Source: Candidatus Binataceae bacterium
GTDB lineage: Bacteria > Desulfobacterota > Binatia > Binatales > Binataceae
DNA: 54,543 nt
Direction of reading: 5' to 3'
Assembly (NCBI GenBank): GCA_030041155.1
Contig: JASHOJ010000042.1
Location: 1 to 54,543 of the forward strand
Both the position numbers and the translations under genes were made by a program. Shown here piece by piece: positions 1 through 8,284 of the stretch (within the stretch, counting starts at the first letter, position 1; the number at the start of each line of letters is the position of its first letter). A model generated the notes under the pieces. The model worked only from the letters and a program-made list of their open reading frames with translations, did no database searches and had not been told where the DNA came from.

Positions 1-58
1 ACCAGCGATTTATTATCCTTCGCCCTATCGCTCGGCATCGTACTTCCACGCAGATCGA

Positions 59-1183
59 TTATGTCGGAAATACGCCGCGCGCGTTTTCGCCTAAGAGCTT
101 GCGCCGCCGCTTTTCGCCCAGACCGGACACGCTTTCGCGAATCAGGCGCGAGGCTTCCAGAGTGGAATCGATATGAGGAAAATCCGATCCCCACAGCACG
201 CGGTCCTCGCCTAGCAAATCCATCGTGGCGCCAATCGTGCGCTCTTCCGGTTCCGCGACCACCCAGATGTTGCGGCGGAAGTAGTCGGACGGCTTGAGTT
301 TGGTGGGAAAAGTGAAGCCGAGATGCTGATACTTCTCGTCCATCCGATCCATGATGTACGGGGCCCATCCGCATCCCGCCTCTACGCACAGTACTTTGAG
401 GCGCGGAAACCGATCGAAGAGCCCGTCCGCCACCATCGTCATCGCGGCAGGCACCACTTGAGCAAAGCCGCCGAGCGCGAATCCATAGACGGCGCGAAAA
501 TCGCCGGGCTGATAGAACTGGCCGATAATCCCCGGCGACCGATTGAAGCGGACGATCACGTGGAGACAGACGGGAACCTGCGCGTCCTCGCACTCGCGCC
601 AGATCGGATCGAAATCCGGATGCGAGAAGCGTTTGCCCTTAATCGTCTCCGGCGCCAGGAAGATACCCTTGAATCCGAGCTTAAGGCATCTCCGCAACTC
701 CGCCAGCGCCGCATCGGGATTTTGGATCGCGATATGCGCGATTGGGATGACGCGGTTGCGAGCACGGGTCGCAAAGTCATTCAGCCAGTTGTTGTATGCG
801 CGCGTGTATGCCAACGCGAGGTCATCGTCCTCGGTGTCCCATAGAATTCCGACGGTGGGAAACAGGACGCCAGCGCTGACGCCCCATTCGTCAAGCATCC
901 GGACCCGTTCTTCGGGCACGTACGAGGCGGGCGGGCATCCTTCCAGATATTTTCTCTGGCCTGGAACGAACAAGGTTTCACGCGGCAGATTGGCGCCGCC
1001 TAATCCGGCAAGCGTCCCCTTGAGCAGCGGCTGATTGTCAATCAGCAGGGTTTCCATCCCGTCGGACGGGTCAGTCACGATCCGGATTGCGCGGTCGCGA
1101 AAGCGCGGCTCGATATAGGTCTGCCACAGATTTGGCGGCTCCATCACGTGGGAATCGCAATCGACGACGAATTCGGCGCTCAT
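59..1183 (-). CDS. Amidohydrolase-2 family metal-dependent hydrolase
   Basis: A 374-residue TIM-barrel amidohydrolase (PF04909-like). The N-terminus reads DCDSHVMEPP, the usual form of the first metal motif in this subfamily. A strand ending CLHV lies mid-protein, EAGCGWAPYIMDR follows, and the C-terminal GSDFPHIDS carries the metal/base aspartate. Relatives hydrolyse or decarboxylate aromatic or acyl substrates and often sit near CoA-dependent degradation genes; the substrate cannot be told here. ATG start at 1183. It stands alone at the window edge and is followed on the same strand by unrelated small genes, so no pathway assignment is made. Confidence 0.85.
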   Translation of the reverse strand: MSAEFVVDCDSHVMEPPNLWQTYIEPRFRDRAIRIVTDPSDGMETLLIDNQPLLKGTLAGLGGANLPRETLFVPGQRKYLEGCPPASYVPEERVRMLDEWGVSAGVLFPTVGILWDTEDDDLALAYTRAYNNWLNDFATRARNRVIPIAHIAIQNPDAALAELRRCLKLGFKGIFLAPETIKGKRFSHPDFDPIWRECEDAQVPVCLHVIVRFNRSPGIIGQFYQPGDFRAVYGFALGGFAQVVPAAMTMVADGLFDRFPRLKVLCVEAGCGWAPYIMDRMDEKYQHLGFTFPTKLKPSDYFRRNIWVVAEPEERTIGATMDLLGEDRVLWGSDFPHIDSTLEASRLIRESVSGLGEKRRRKLLGENARGVFPT

Positions 1184-1232
1184 CGCGAACTAATCTAACA
1201 TGCTCCGAGCCTCGCGATGAAGCGCCGCGCGG

Positions 1233-1574
1233 TCACGAGCTTTCCATCGCGGCGCCAATTAACACGCCGATAATCAGCGCGACGCCAGCGATAAACAGGA
1301 TTGCTATCGCCATACCGATCGAATGCGCCGCCGCCTGCTGCTGCGCGCTTATCGGCGTCTCGACATGCGCGGTATGAACGCCCGAGTGGTAGCCGGACTG
1401 CGATGTGTAGTAGAGGCCGGTGCCCGGGATGCCTACGGTTTTGCGAATTCCCCTGCTGCCAAGCGTGACATGCGCGCCGCGCACGCCGAAGGTCAAACTC
1501 GGCCCCGATTTGGATAGATTGAGCGATAGTCCCGGAAAGATTTTTGCCCGGCGATAAAACCTGAAGTTGCCCAC
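1233..1574 (-). CDS. DUF4236 small membrane protein
   Basis: A 113-residue protein. Residues 1-45 match the DUF4236 pattern: FRFYRRAKIFPGLSLNLSKS, then a beta-rich stretch ending TVGIPGTGLYY. A single hydrophobic helix follows near the C-terminus (IAILFIAGVALIIGVLI), so it is probably membrane anchored. The GTG start at 1574 is chosen because GAGGG lies seven bases upstream and because family members begin right at this G-x-FRF motif; a longer reading to 1646 would run into tadA. The family function is unknown. Confidence 0.7.
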   Translation of the reverse strand: MGNFRFYRRAKIFPGLSLNLSKSGPSLTFGVRGAHVTLGSRGIRKTVGIPGTGLYYTSQSGYHSGVHTAHVETPISAQQQAAAHSIGMAIAILFIAGVALIIGVLIGAAMESS

Positions 1575-1623
1575 GCCATATCCCTCGATTTTCGACCGTT
1601 CGCGCCGGCCGCCGCTTACACCC

Positions 1624-2094
1624 TTATCGCTCTCGCCGCGCCGCAAAGAAATCGCTGAGCAGCGACGCGCACTCCTCCGCCATCAGGCCCGAATAAACCT
1701 CGATCCGATGATTCAGGCGCCCGTCGCGCCCAATGTCGAACACCGATCCGAGCGCGCCCGCTTTCTCATCGCGAGCCCCGTACACCACCGCGCGAATCCG
1801 GGCGCTGATTATTGCGCCTACGCACATCACGCACGGCTCTAAGGTCACGTACATCGTCGCATCCGGCATTCGGTAGGATTTCAGCCGCGATGCCGCGGCG
1901 CGAAGCGCGACAATTTCCGCGTGGGCGGTCGGATCAGAGGTGGAAATCGGCCGATTCGAGCCCCGTCCGATGATTTCTCCATCCGCGACTATCACCGCGC
2001 CGACCGGGACCTCGTCCTGGGCCGTCGCGGCCCGTGCTTCCTTGAGCGCGGCAGCCATGAAATGCTCATTCGCGTGGTTCATCGTGACCGCCAA
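1624..2094 (-). CDS. tadA: tRNA-specific adenosine deaminase TadA
   Basis: Deaminates A34 to inosine in the wobble position of tRNA-Arg(ACG). The zinc-dependent deaminase signature is complete: HAE at residues 58-60 (H58 zinc ligand, E60 proton shuttle) and PCVMC at 87-91 (C88 and C91 zinc ligands). The length of 156 aa fits the family. The context TLEPCVMCVGAII and the C-terminal FFAARR helix are typical of TadA rather than of guanine or cytosine deaminases. A second ATG at residue 5 is an alternative start. It diverges from the exported-protein gene at 2194 with about 100 bases between. Confidence 0.93.
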   Translation of the reverse strand: MAVTMNHANEHFMAAALKEARAATAQDEVPVGAVIVADGEIIGRGSNRPISTSDPTAHAEIVALRAAASRLKSYRMPDATMYVTLEPCVMCVGAIISARIRAVVYGARDEKAGALGSVFDIGRDGRLNHRIEVYSGLMAEECASLLSDFFAARRER

Positions 2095-2110
2095 AGCGGC
2101 TAATAGCAGA

Positions 2111-2139
2111 TTGACATATACTCAGGCGCTTACGAAGAT
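2111..2139 (+). promoter_or_regulatory. Possible sigma-70 promoter for the 2194 gene
   Basis: A perfect TTGACA hexamer lies at 2111-2116 in the short gap between tadA and the rightward gene. The matching -10 at 17-base spacing (GAAGAT) agrees at only three of six positions, so this is a weak call resting on the -35 box and its position. Confidence 0.3.
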
Positions 2140-2193
2140 CGTCTTGCAGTGGCACATACAGGATTCGGACCTACAGGATTCGGGAGGCTTCGT

Positions 2194-2718
2194 ATGAAGA
2201 AGCTCGTGGGATTGCTGACTACGGGACTGACTGTCGCGATTTTCGCCGTCGCGTCCACCGCGCTCGCGGGTATCACCGTGAGCCAGAGTTCTTTGCAGTC
2301 GCGCCGCGAAGCGCAGCTTCATCGAATGTACGACCATCCCCTGGCGCGGGTGGTCCAGGTGAAGGACGTCAACGTGAAGGTCACAACCGACAAGATCATG
2401 CATTCCTGCTGTATGCCGCCGCATCTGGTGGTCGCGGGCGATGTGGTGAACGTCGATACTCATCCGATCGACTATGTGAAATTCATCTTTAACTTCGAAG
2501 ACAAGAACGGCAAAGTCGTTCACTCCGAAACCGTCTACAATCATCTGGCCGCGAGCATGAACGACGACGCCGAAGTGATGCGGATCCTGAAGGAGAAGCC
2601 GCACTTTGTTCCGATCGCGCCCGGCGGATCGGATCACTTTGCAATGTCGATCCTCACGCCGATGCTGCCGGCGTACTCGAAAGTCCGGGTGATTCCGGAA
2701 GTCGATGCCGCGCGCTAG
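2194..2718 (+). CDS. Exported protein of unknown function with Cys/Met/His cluster
   Basis: Encodes about 174 aa. The start at 2194 is chosen over an upstream in-frame one because GGGAGG lies seven bases before it and the protein then begins MKKLVGLLTTGLTVAIF, a good signal peptide likely cleaved near ALA-G. The mature part holds a compact cluster MHSCCMPPH that could bind copper or another thiophilic metal; the rest is a predicted beta-rich domain (VKFIFNFEDKNGKVVH). I do not recognise the family. It heads a rightward run with a rhodanese and a nitrilase-like gene; metal binding is inference from residues only. Confidence 0.6.
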   Translation: MKKLVGLLTTGLTVAIFAVASTALAGITVSQSSLQSRREAQLHRMYDHPLARVVQVKDVNVKVTTDKIMHSCCMPPHLVVAGDVVNVDTHPIDYVKFIFNFEDKNGKVVHSETVYNHLAASMNDDAEVMRILKEKPHFVPIAPGGSDHFAMSILTPMLPAYSKVRVIPEVDAAR

Positions 2719-2751
2719 CACGGCCGCTGCGGGCGCGATAGTTGTCGGAGC

Positions 2752-3078
2752 ATGGCTGAGATAGCCGAGACCGGCGCGCTCGAGCTGAAACTTCGCCTCG
2801 ATCGAGGCGAGAGACCGATTATCCTCGACGTTCGCGAACCAGAGGAGGTCGCGATCGCGTCGTTTCCGGGTGCAATCCATATCCCGATGGGCGACGTGCC
2901 GTCGCGGCTGTCGGAACTGGACCCCGACCGCGAAATAATCGTCGTATGCCATCACGGAATCCGCAGCGCGCAGGTCGCGATGTATCTTTTGCGCAATGGC
3001 TTTGAGCGGGTAGTCAATCTGAGCGGTGGAATTGACGCCTGGGCCACGCAGGCCGACCCAAAAGTCGCGCGATATTAA
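2752..3078 (+). CDS. Single-domain rhodanese (sulfurtransferase)
   Basis: A 108-residue rhodanese-fold protein. ILDVREPEE is the first CH2-like motif, and the active-site loop CHHGIRS carries the persulfide-forming Cys at residue 66, followed by LRNGFERVVNLSGGIDAW. The length matches GlpE/PspE-like stand-alone rhodaneses, which move sulfane sulfur to cyanide or thiol acceptors. GGAG sits very close to the ATG. It lies 33 bases after the exported Cys/Met/His protein and before a nitrilase-family gene, so it may share a transcript; the sulfur acceptor is unknown. Confidence 0.85.
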   Translation: MAEIAETGALELKLRLDRGERPIILDVREPEEVAIASFPGAIHIPMGDVPSRLSELDPDREIIVVCHHGIRSAQVAMYLLRNGFERVVNLSGGIDAWATQADPKVARY

Positions 3079-3139
3079 CGTGTCTGTCGCGCCGCCCTTC
3101 AAAGCGCAATAATCATTTCCTTACAGGAGACCGCTTACG

Positions 3140-4030
3140 ATGATGTTTCTTGGCGCGGCAATCCAGATGGCCGCGGCCTCCGATAAGCCCGCGAACCTGG
3201 AGCGTGCCGAGCGCCTGGTGCGTGCGGCCGCCGCGCGGGGCGCAAGCCTGATCGCGCTGCCAGAGATGTTCAACTGGCGCGGACGCCGCGCCGAGGAGTC
3301 GGCGGCGGCCGAATCGGTCGAGACTGACGAGTCGATCGCGCGGATGGCGGCGCTCGCACGCGAACTTGGCGTGCATATCGTCGCCGGATCGATCGCGGAA
3401 CGCGCGCCGGGCGAAACGCGGAACTATAACACCTCGGTCCTAATCGTTCCCGACGGGAAAAGAGCCGCGGTATACCGCAAGATCCATCTGTTTGACGTCG
3501 ACTTGCCCGGTCGCGTCACAGTGCGCGAGTCGGATGCGAAGATTCCCGGCGCGGAACTTGTCTGCGCGCCGACCAGGCTTGGTACGATCGGCCTCTCCGT
3601 ATGCTACGACCTGCGGTTTCCCGAACTGTTTCGGCAGCTCGCGCTCGCGGGCGCGCGGATAATCACTCTGCCGAGCGCATTCACCTTTCCCACCGGAGAG
3701 GCGCACTGGGAAGTGCTCATCAGGGCGCGCGCGATCGAGAACCAGGTCTACATGATCGCTCCGGCGCAATACGGGCCGAATCCGCACGGCTTCAGCGATT
3801 ACGGAAACTCGATGATCGTCGATCCGTGGGGACGGGTGCTTGCTCGCGCCGCCGATTATGAGGGCGTGGTAGTCGCTCCGATCGACCTCGATTACCTGGA
3901 GCGCATGCGCCGCGAGTTGCCGGCGCTGTCGCATGCGCGCCTGCTACACGAGCCAGAGCGCCATTCTTTGCCGCGCGCGGAGGATAGCTCGGCAACTCCG
4001 GCACCTATCGGCGCGAGGAAAGTATCATGA
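3140..4030 (+). CDS. Carbon-nitrogen hydrolase (Nit-type omega-amidase family)
   Basis: A 296-residue nitrilase-superfamily enzyme with the full catalytic triad: Glu42 in LPEMF, Lys114 in YRKIHLFD and Cys155 in SVCYDLRFPE. The motif context is that of Nit1/Nit2-like enzymes (deaminated-glutathione amidase or omega-amidase) rather than true nitrilases. AGGAG precedes the ATG-ATG start. The stop codon overlaps the next gene's start by four bases (ATGA), so the two are translationally coupled. The C-terminal tail rich in Ser/Pro is poorly conserved. Confidence 0.88.
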   Translation: MMFLGAAIQMAAASDKPANLERAERLVRAAAARGASLIALPEMFNWRGRRAEESAAAESVETDESIARMAALARELGVHIVAGSIAERAPGETRNYNTSVLIVPDGKRAAVYRKIHLFDVDLPGRVTVRESDAKIPGAELVCAPTRLGTIGLSVCYDLRFPELFRQLALAGARIITLPSAFTFPTGEAHWEVLIRARAIENQVYMIAPAQYGPNPHGFSDYGNSMIVDPWGRVLARAADYEGVVVAPIDLDYLERMRRELPALSHARLLHEPERHSLPRAEDSSATPAPIGARKVS

Positions 4031-4860
4031 AAAAAATTGCACCACTCGCGGCCGCACTGTTACTTATCGGCGGTTTTTCCGGCGCGGTCCCGACGCCGGC
4101 GCTTGCGCATGACATGGGCGCGATGAGCGACATGACGATGCCGAGCGGGAATCTCACGACCGCGATGCAGATGCGGTCCCATATGAAGCTAACCGACGTG
4201 CGCGCCGAGACCCCGCAGGATATCGCGCGCGCCCAAGACATCCTGGCGACGCTCAGGCGGGTGCTCCTGCCCTATCGCAACTACAAAGTCACGCTCAGTC
4301 AGGGTTACCGGATTTTTCTGCCATCGGTGCCGCAGGACGTCTATCACTTCACCAATTACGACTACGCCGCCGCCGAGTATCGCGGCAACTTCAACCGCGA
4401 GCATCCGGGCTCGCTGCTTTACACCAAGCAGCCGGATGGCAGCTATACCCTGGTGGGCGCGATGTATAGCGCGCCGCCGGATTTCACCCAGGATCAGTTG
4501 AACGAACTGATCCCGCTCAGCATCGCGCGATGGCACGAGCACGTGGATATCTGCCTGCCGAGCGGTATCACCCTGAACGACCTGATTCGCGGCGATGTTG
4601 GCGCCGGGCAGGACCTTCCCGGGATGATTCCGATTGCGGCGAATCCGGAGGCTTTCGATCGCGACCAGAAGTACGGTGTGTTTGCCGACGGACGCTTCGG
4701 CTTTACCGGCACGATCGATACCAAATCCGCTTGTCAGGCGGCGGGCGGGCATTTTCTGCCGCTCGCGTTCGGATGGATGGTGCATGTTTATCCGTTTTCC
4801 GGCAACGATCTGAAAGTCGCGTTTGGAATGAGCGTGCCGAAGGTAATCTCCAGCCGATAA
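4027..4860 (+). CDS. Exported His/Met-rich protein, unknown function
   Basis: Encodes 277 aa beginning with a clear signal peptide (MKKIAPLAAALLLIGGF, cleavage near ALA-HD). The mature N-terminus is rich in His and Met (HDMGAMSDMTM), and a central WHEHVDIC plus a late GGHFLPLAFGWMVHVYP add further His and Cys residues, so metal binding is plausible. I cannot name the family. Translation is coupled to the upstream amidase gene by an ATGA overlap, which suggests a shared role or at least matched expression. A short hairpin follows the stop. Confidence 0.7.
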   Translation: MKKIAPLAAALLLIGGFSGAVPTPALAHDMGAMSDMTMPSGNLTTAMQMRSHMKLTDVRAETPQDIARAQDILATLRRVLLPYRNYKVTLSQGYRIFLPSVPQDVYHFTNYDYAAAEYRGNFNREHPGSLLYTKQPDGSYTLVGAMYSAPPDFTQDQLNELIPLSIARWHEHVDICLPSGITLNDLIRGDVGAGQDLPGMIPIAANPEAFDRDQKYGVFADGRFGFTGTIDTKSACQAAGGHFLPLAFGWMVHVYPFSGNDLKVAFGMSVPKVISSR

Positions 4861-4865
4861 GAGAG

Positions 4866-4882
4866 GCTCCAGATGATGGAGC
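4866..4882 (+). terminator. Possible weak terminator hairpin
   Basis: GCTCCA, five-base loop, TGGAGC form a perfect six-pair stem a few bases after the stop codon at 4860, followed only by a short TT. No long T tract, so the call is tentative. Confidence 0.3.
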
Positions 4883-5041
4883 TTCATCGGCATTACATCG
4901 ATGAGTTCGTTTCTGCCGCGCCTTGACGGCGGAACCCTGCGCAAGTTAATCAGGCTTCACTCTGGATTGTGCGCGCGCATCTCTTAGGCGCGCGTCAATT
5001 CCGGTTCGCAATGAGCAATCGCAATTTGAGGTTTCTACGAC

Positions 5042-6214
5042 ATGGCTGATGGACCCCTGGCTGGGTTTCGGATCCTGGACTTGACCGCGGTAATCTCGGG
5101 ACCGTTTTGCACCCAACTGCTGGGTGATCTCGGCGCCGACGTCATCAAAGTCGAGCCGCCCGAAGGCGATTCGATGCGCCGCAACGTCGGTCCGAAGAAG
5201 AACGGACTCACCGCCGCGTTTATGAACTTCAACCGCAACAAGCGCGGCATCGTTATCGACATCAAGAAGGAGCACGGGCGCGATCTGGTGCGCCGCCTTG
5301 CGGTCAAGGCCGATGCTCTGGTCGAGAACAATCGCCCCGGAGTCGCCGACCGGCTGGGTATCGGTTACGGCGATTTAAGGCGCGCGAATCCGAAGCTCGT
5401 GTATTGCTCGATTTGCGGCTTCGGCCCAAAGGGGCGGCTCGCGAATTTTCCCGCCTATGATCCGGTGATCCAGGGATACTCCGGGATGGCGCAAATCCAG
5501 GGCGCGAAGAGCGGGCAGCCGACCGCGGTCAAGATGGCGCTCGCGGACAAGGTTTCCGGGATGACCGCGGCGCTGAGCGTGGTGAGCGCGCTATTGGCGG
5601 CGCGCTCGCGCGGCGTCGGCCAGTACATCAGGGTTCCGATGCTGGAAGCGATGATGGCGTTCACCGCCAACGACTCGCTTTACGAATACACTTTCATTCC
5701 GGAAGAAGAATTTCGTGGAACCGCGCCCAAAAGCTCGACTCTCGATCCGTTCAGGACCAAGGACGGATGGCTGACGATAGCACCGTTTACCGACGAGCAA
5801 CTGCGCCGTCTATGTGACGCGGTCGGTCATCTGGAATGGTATGACGGCGTGGAGAATCGGCTGGAGCGCGGCCGCGGCATCATGCGCGGACTCGCAAAGC
5901 TGTTTCCAGAAGAGCCGACTTCGCATTGGTTGCCAATTCTCGAGCAGGCCGATATTCCATGCGGTCCGGTGCACAACTACAGCACCCTGCTTACCGATCC
6001 CGAGATCGTCGCGAACGAAAGCTTTCAGACCTATGAGCATCCCTCGGCGGGCAGGATCCGCACCGTGAGTCCCGGCGCGCGCCTGAGTGAGACGCCGGCC
6101 CGGGTGTGGCGAACTCCGCCCCGGCTCGGGGAACATACCGAGGAAGTGCTTCGCGAGCTGGGAATCGATCGATCAGAGCTTGAGGAACTACGCGCGGCGA
6201 AGGTAATCAACTGA
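5042..6214 (+). CDS. CaiB/BaiF class III CoA-transferase
   Basis: A 390-residue type III CoA-transferase. The start GFRILDLTAVISGPFCTQLL, then LGADVIKVEPP and NRNKRGIVIDIK are diagnostic of the family, and the conserved AYDPVIQGYSGM segment carries the aspartate expected to form the acyl-enzyme anhydride. These enzymes move CoA between carboxylic acids; the acid is not predictable from sequence. GAGG lies upstream of the ATG. It is followed by convergent pgsA, so this is the last gene of the rightward run. Confidence 0.9.
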   Translation: MADGPLAGFRILDLTAVISGPFCTQLLGDLGADVIKVEPPEGDSMRRNVGPKKNGLTAAFMNFNRNKRGIVIDIKKEHGRDLVRRLAVKADALVENNRPGVADRLGIGYGDLRRANPKLVYCSICGFGPKGRLANFPAYDPVIQGYSGMAQIQGAKSGQPTAVKMALADKVSGMTAALSVVSALLAARSRGVGQYIRVPMLEAMMAFTANDSLYEYTFIPEEEFRGTAPKSSTLDPFRTKDGWLTIAPFTDEQLRRLCDAVGHLEWYDGVENRLERGRGIMRGLAKLFPEEPTSHWLPILEQADIPCGPVHNYSTLLTDPEIVANESFQTYEHPSAGRIRTVSPGARLSETPARVWRTPPRLGEHTEEVLRELGIDRSELEELRAAKVIN

Positions 6215-6237
6215 AGCTTTGCATCGCGACCGCGCCG

Positions 6238-6885
6238 CTACGAGAACATCTCGGGCTCGCGCGATCCGAGCCATACCAGTCCGCGATAGCTGTAGTGGAC
6301 GCCTGAGAGCACCGTCACCGCGACGGTCGCGTACAGAAGCGCATACCAATAGCCCGGATCGGTTGCGCCGATTTGCAGCAGTCCGGCGATAACACAGGTG
6401 AGTTGAAAGAAAGTGCTGATCTTGCCGAGATAGCTTGGCCGCACGGGAATTCGCTCACCGGCAAAGAACGAGAGCATCAGGTAGCCGAACACGATCACCA
6501 CGTCGCGGATCACGACGACGCTGAGCAGCCATCCGGGAAAAGTTCCCTCGATTGTCATCACCACGAACGCCGACACCAGCATCAGCTTGTCGGCGAACGG
6601 ATCGAGGTACGCGCCCAGCTCGGTGCGCGCGTTGAACCATCGCGCGACGGTGCCGTCGAGAGCGTCGGTAATCGCGGCAGCCACGAAGACATACAGCGCC
6701 GCCGTGTAACGCTGGCGGGAGAGCAGCGAAAGGAATATCGGGATGAGTCCGAGCCGGCACAGGGTCAGAAAATTGGGAACGTTGAGCAGCCGCGCCGATT
6801 CCCGCTCCGCGGCTCTCGGAAGTCCGCGCGCGCCGGCATCCTGAAGCGAAGGATTCTGCTTTTGGCCCGCCGCCATTCGATTCAT
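6238..6885 (-). CDS. pgsA: CDP-alcohol phosphatidyltransferase (PgsA-like)
   Basis: About 215 aa. The full CDP-alcohol phosphotransferase signature is present: DALDG, then TVAR, then eight residues, G, three residues, D (YLD) and a final PFAD. Several membrane helices surround it. Probably makes phosphatidylglycerol phosphate from CDP-diacylglycerol and glycerol-3-phosphate; a cardiolipin-synthase-type CDP-alcohol enzyme is the alternative. The start at 6885 is chosen because it overlaps the hflX stop as ATGA, giving translational coupling; the open frame reads further upstream but only as shadow of hflX. The N-terminal 30 residues before NVPNFLTLCR are extra relative to typical PgsA. Confidence 0.87.
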   Translation of the reverse strand: MNRMAAGQKQNPSLQDAGARGLPRAAERESARLLNVPNFLTLCRLGLIPIFLSLLSRQRYTAALYVFVAAAITDALDGTVARWFNARTELGAYLDPFADKLMLVSAFVVMTIEGTFPGWLLSVVVIRDVVIVFGYLMLSFFAGERIPVRPSYLGKISTFFQLTCVIAGLLQIGATDPGYWYALLYATVAVTVLSGVHYSYRGLVWLGSREPEMFS

Positions 6886-8255
6886 ACCGGCGCGAGCGCC
6901 GCCTTGCGCAGACGGCCCGCGATTGGCGCGCTCACCCGCGCCCGCATCGCAACCACGCCGTCGCCGTATTCCTCGCTCAAGACTTCGCCGTCGCGCCGCG
7001 CCATCGCAATCAGGTCGCCGCGGCTTGCCGCCAGCGTGACGCTGACCTCCTCTCGCGATCCGCTGAAGTGGCGCGCGATTGTGTCGACTAGGTCGTCGAG
7101 CCCGGCGCCGGTTCGCGCCGAGATCGCGACCGTATCCAATTCTCGAGCCGATACCGATACGGCCGTGGCCAGATCGCACTTGTTCATCGCGACGACCCGC
7201 GGTGATGCGCCCGCGCCAATCTCCCTCAGCACGCGATCGACGATTTCCATCCGCTCCGGCGCAAGCCGGGAACTTGCGTCGACCACATGCACCAGCAGGC
7301 TGGCGGTGCGCACTTCCTCGAGTGTCGCTTTGAAGGCGTCAACCAGTCCATGCGGCAATCGATGGATGAATCCGACCGTGTCCGCCATCATCACCGTCAT
7401 CCGGTCGGGCAGCTTGAGACGCCGAATAGTGGGGTCGAGGGTCGCGAACGGGCGACCCGCGACCTCCACGCCCGCGTCGGTCAGCGCGTTCATGAGGGTG
7501 GATTTTCCGGAGTTGGTGTAGCCGACCAACGCGACGGTGGGATACGGAACTTCCAACCGCCGGCGGCGCTGAATCGACCGCGCGCGCTCCACGTCGCGCA
7601 AGCGCGCGCGCAACCGCGTGAGCCGCTCGCGAAGCCGGCGGCGATCGACCTCGAGCTGAGTTTCGCCGGGGCCGCGCGTGCCGATACCGCCGCCCATTCC
7701 GGCGGCCGAGCCGCCGCGCACGCGCGAAAGATGCGACCATTGGCGGGTCAGCCGCGGCTGAAGATAGTCGAGCTGGGCGATCTCGACCTGGAGCTTGCCT
7801 TCCAGAGTCCGCGCGCGCAGCGCGAAGATATCCAGGATTAGCTGACTGCGATCGATCACGCGGAGCTTAAGTTCGGTTTCGAGATTGCGCGCCTGAGCAG
7901 GCGAGAGCGCGTCGTCAAAAATCGCAACGGTGGCCGCACTCGTGCGCGCGATCACGGCGACTTCGGCTACTTTGCCGCGGCCGATAAAGGTGCGCGGGTC
8001 GGGCGCGCGCAGGCGTTGGCTCACGATCGACTCGACCGACGCGCCGGCGCTCAGCGCCAGCGCCTTGAGCTCATCCAGCGATTCCTCGGTGCTGATACCG
8101 GAGGCGGGACCGAGATCAATTCCGACCAACACCGCGCGTTCAGATTTTTCAGGCGAGCGGCTTTGCAATTTAGCCTCGCTATCGAGTCTATCAAAAGCGC
8201 GAGCGGCACGATAAGCGGGTTGTTGGCTTCGGAATTGGGCCGGAAGATGATGCAC
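6882..8255 (-). CDS. hflX: Ribosome-associated GTPase HflX
   Basis: A 457-residue HflX. The N-terminal HflX-specific domain contains IGRGKVAEV and FDDALSPAQARNLE; the glycine-rich GSAAGMGGGIGTRGPGE and a long basic coiled-coil linker follow; the G domain has GYTNSGKST (G1, about residue 245), DTVGF (G3) and NKCD (G4). HflX binds the 50S subunit and splits stalled or heat-damaged ribosomes. GTG start at 8255, with a first segment of about 35 residues that is not conserved. It lies 29 bases after dnaE and overlaps pgsA by four bases, so the three are probably cotranscribed. Confidence 0.95.
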   Translation of the reverse strand: MHHLPAQFRSQQPAYRAARAFDRLDSEAKLQSRSPEKSERAVLVGIDLGPASGISTEESLDELKALALSAGASVESIVSQRLRAPDPRTFIGRGKVAEVAVIARTSAATVAIFDDALSPAQARNLETELKLRVIDRSQLILDIFALRARTLEGKLQVEIAQLDYLQPRLTRQWSHLSRVRGGSAAGMGGGIGTRGPGETQLEVDRRRLRERLTRLRARLRDVERARSIQRRRRLEVPYPTVALVGYTNSGKSTLMNALTDAGVEVAGRPFATLDPTIRRLKLPDRMTVMMADTVGFIHRLPHGLVDAFKATLEEVRTASLLVHVVDASSRLAPERMEIVDRVLREIGAGASPRVVAMNKCDLATAVSVSARELDTVAISARTGAGLDDLVDTIARHFSGSREEVSVTLAASRGDLIAMARRDGEVLSEEYGDGVVAMRARVSAPIAGRLRKAALAPV

Positions 8256-8284
8256 TCGCGCTATGCCGACGCGCGGAGCCGCGA

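Noticed and set aside
2122..3102. Leftward open frame of about 326 codons
   Set aside because: Antisense to the exported protein and rhodanese genes, which have signal peptide and active-site motifs; no domain on this strand.
6373..7521. Rightward open frame antisense to pgsA and hflX
   Set aside because: Both minus-strand genes are fully supported by motifs; this frame shows only low-complexity Arg/Ser-rich sequence.
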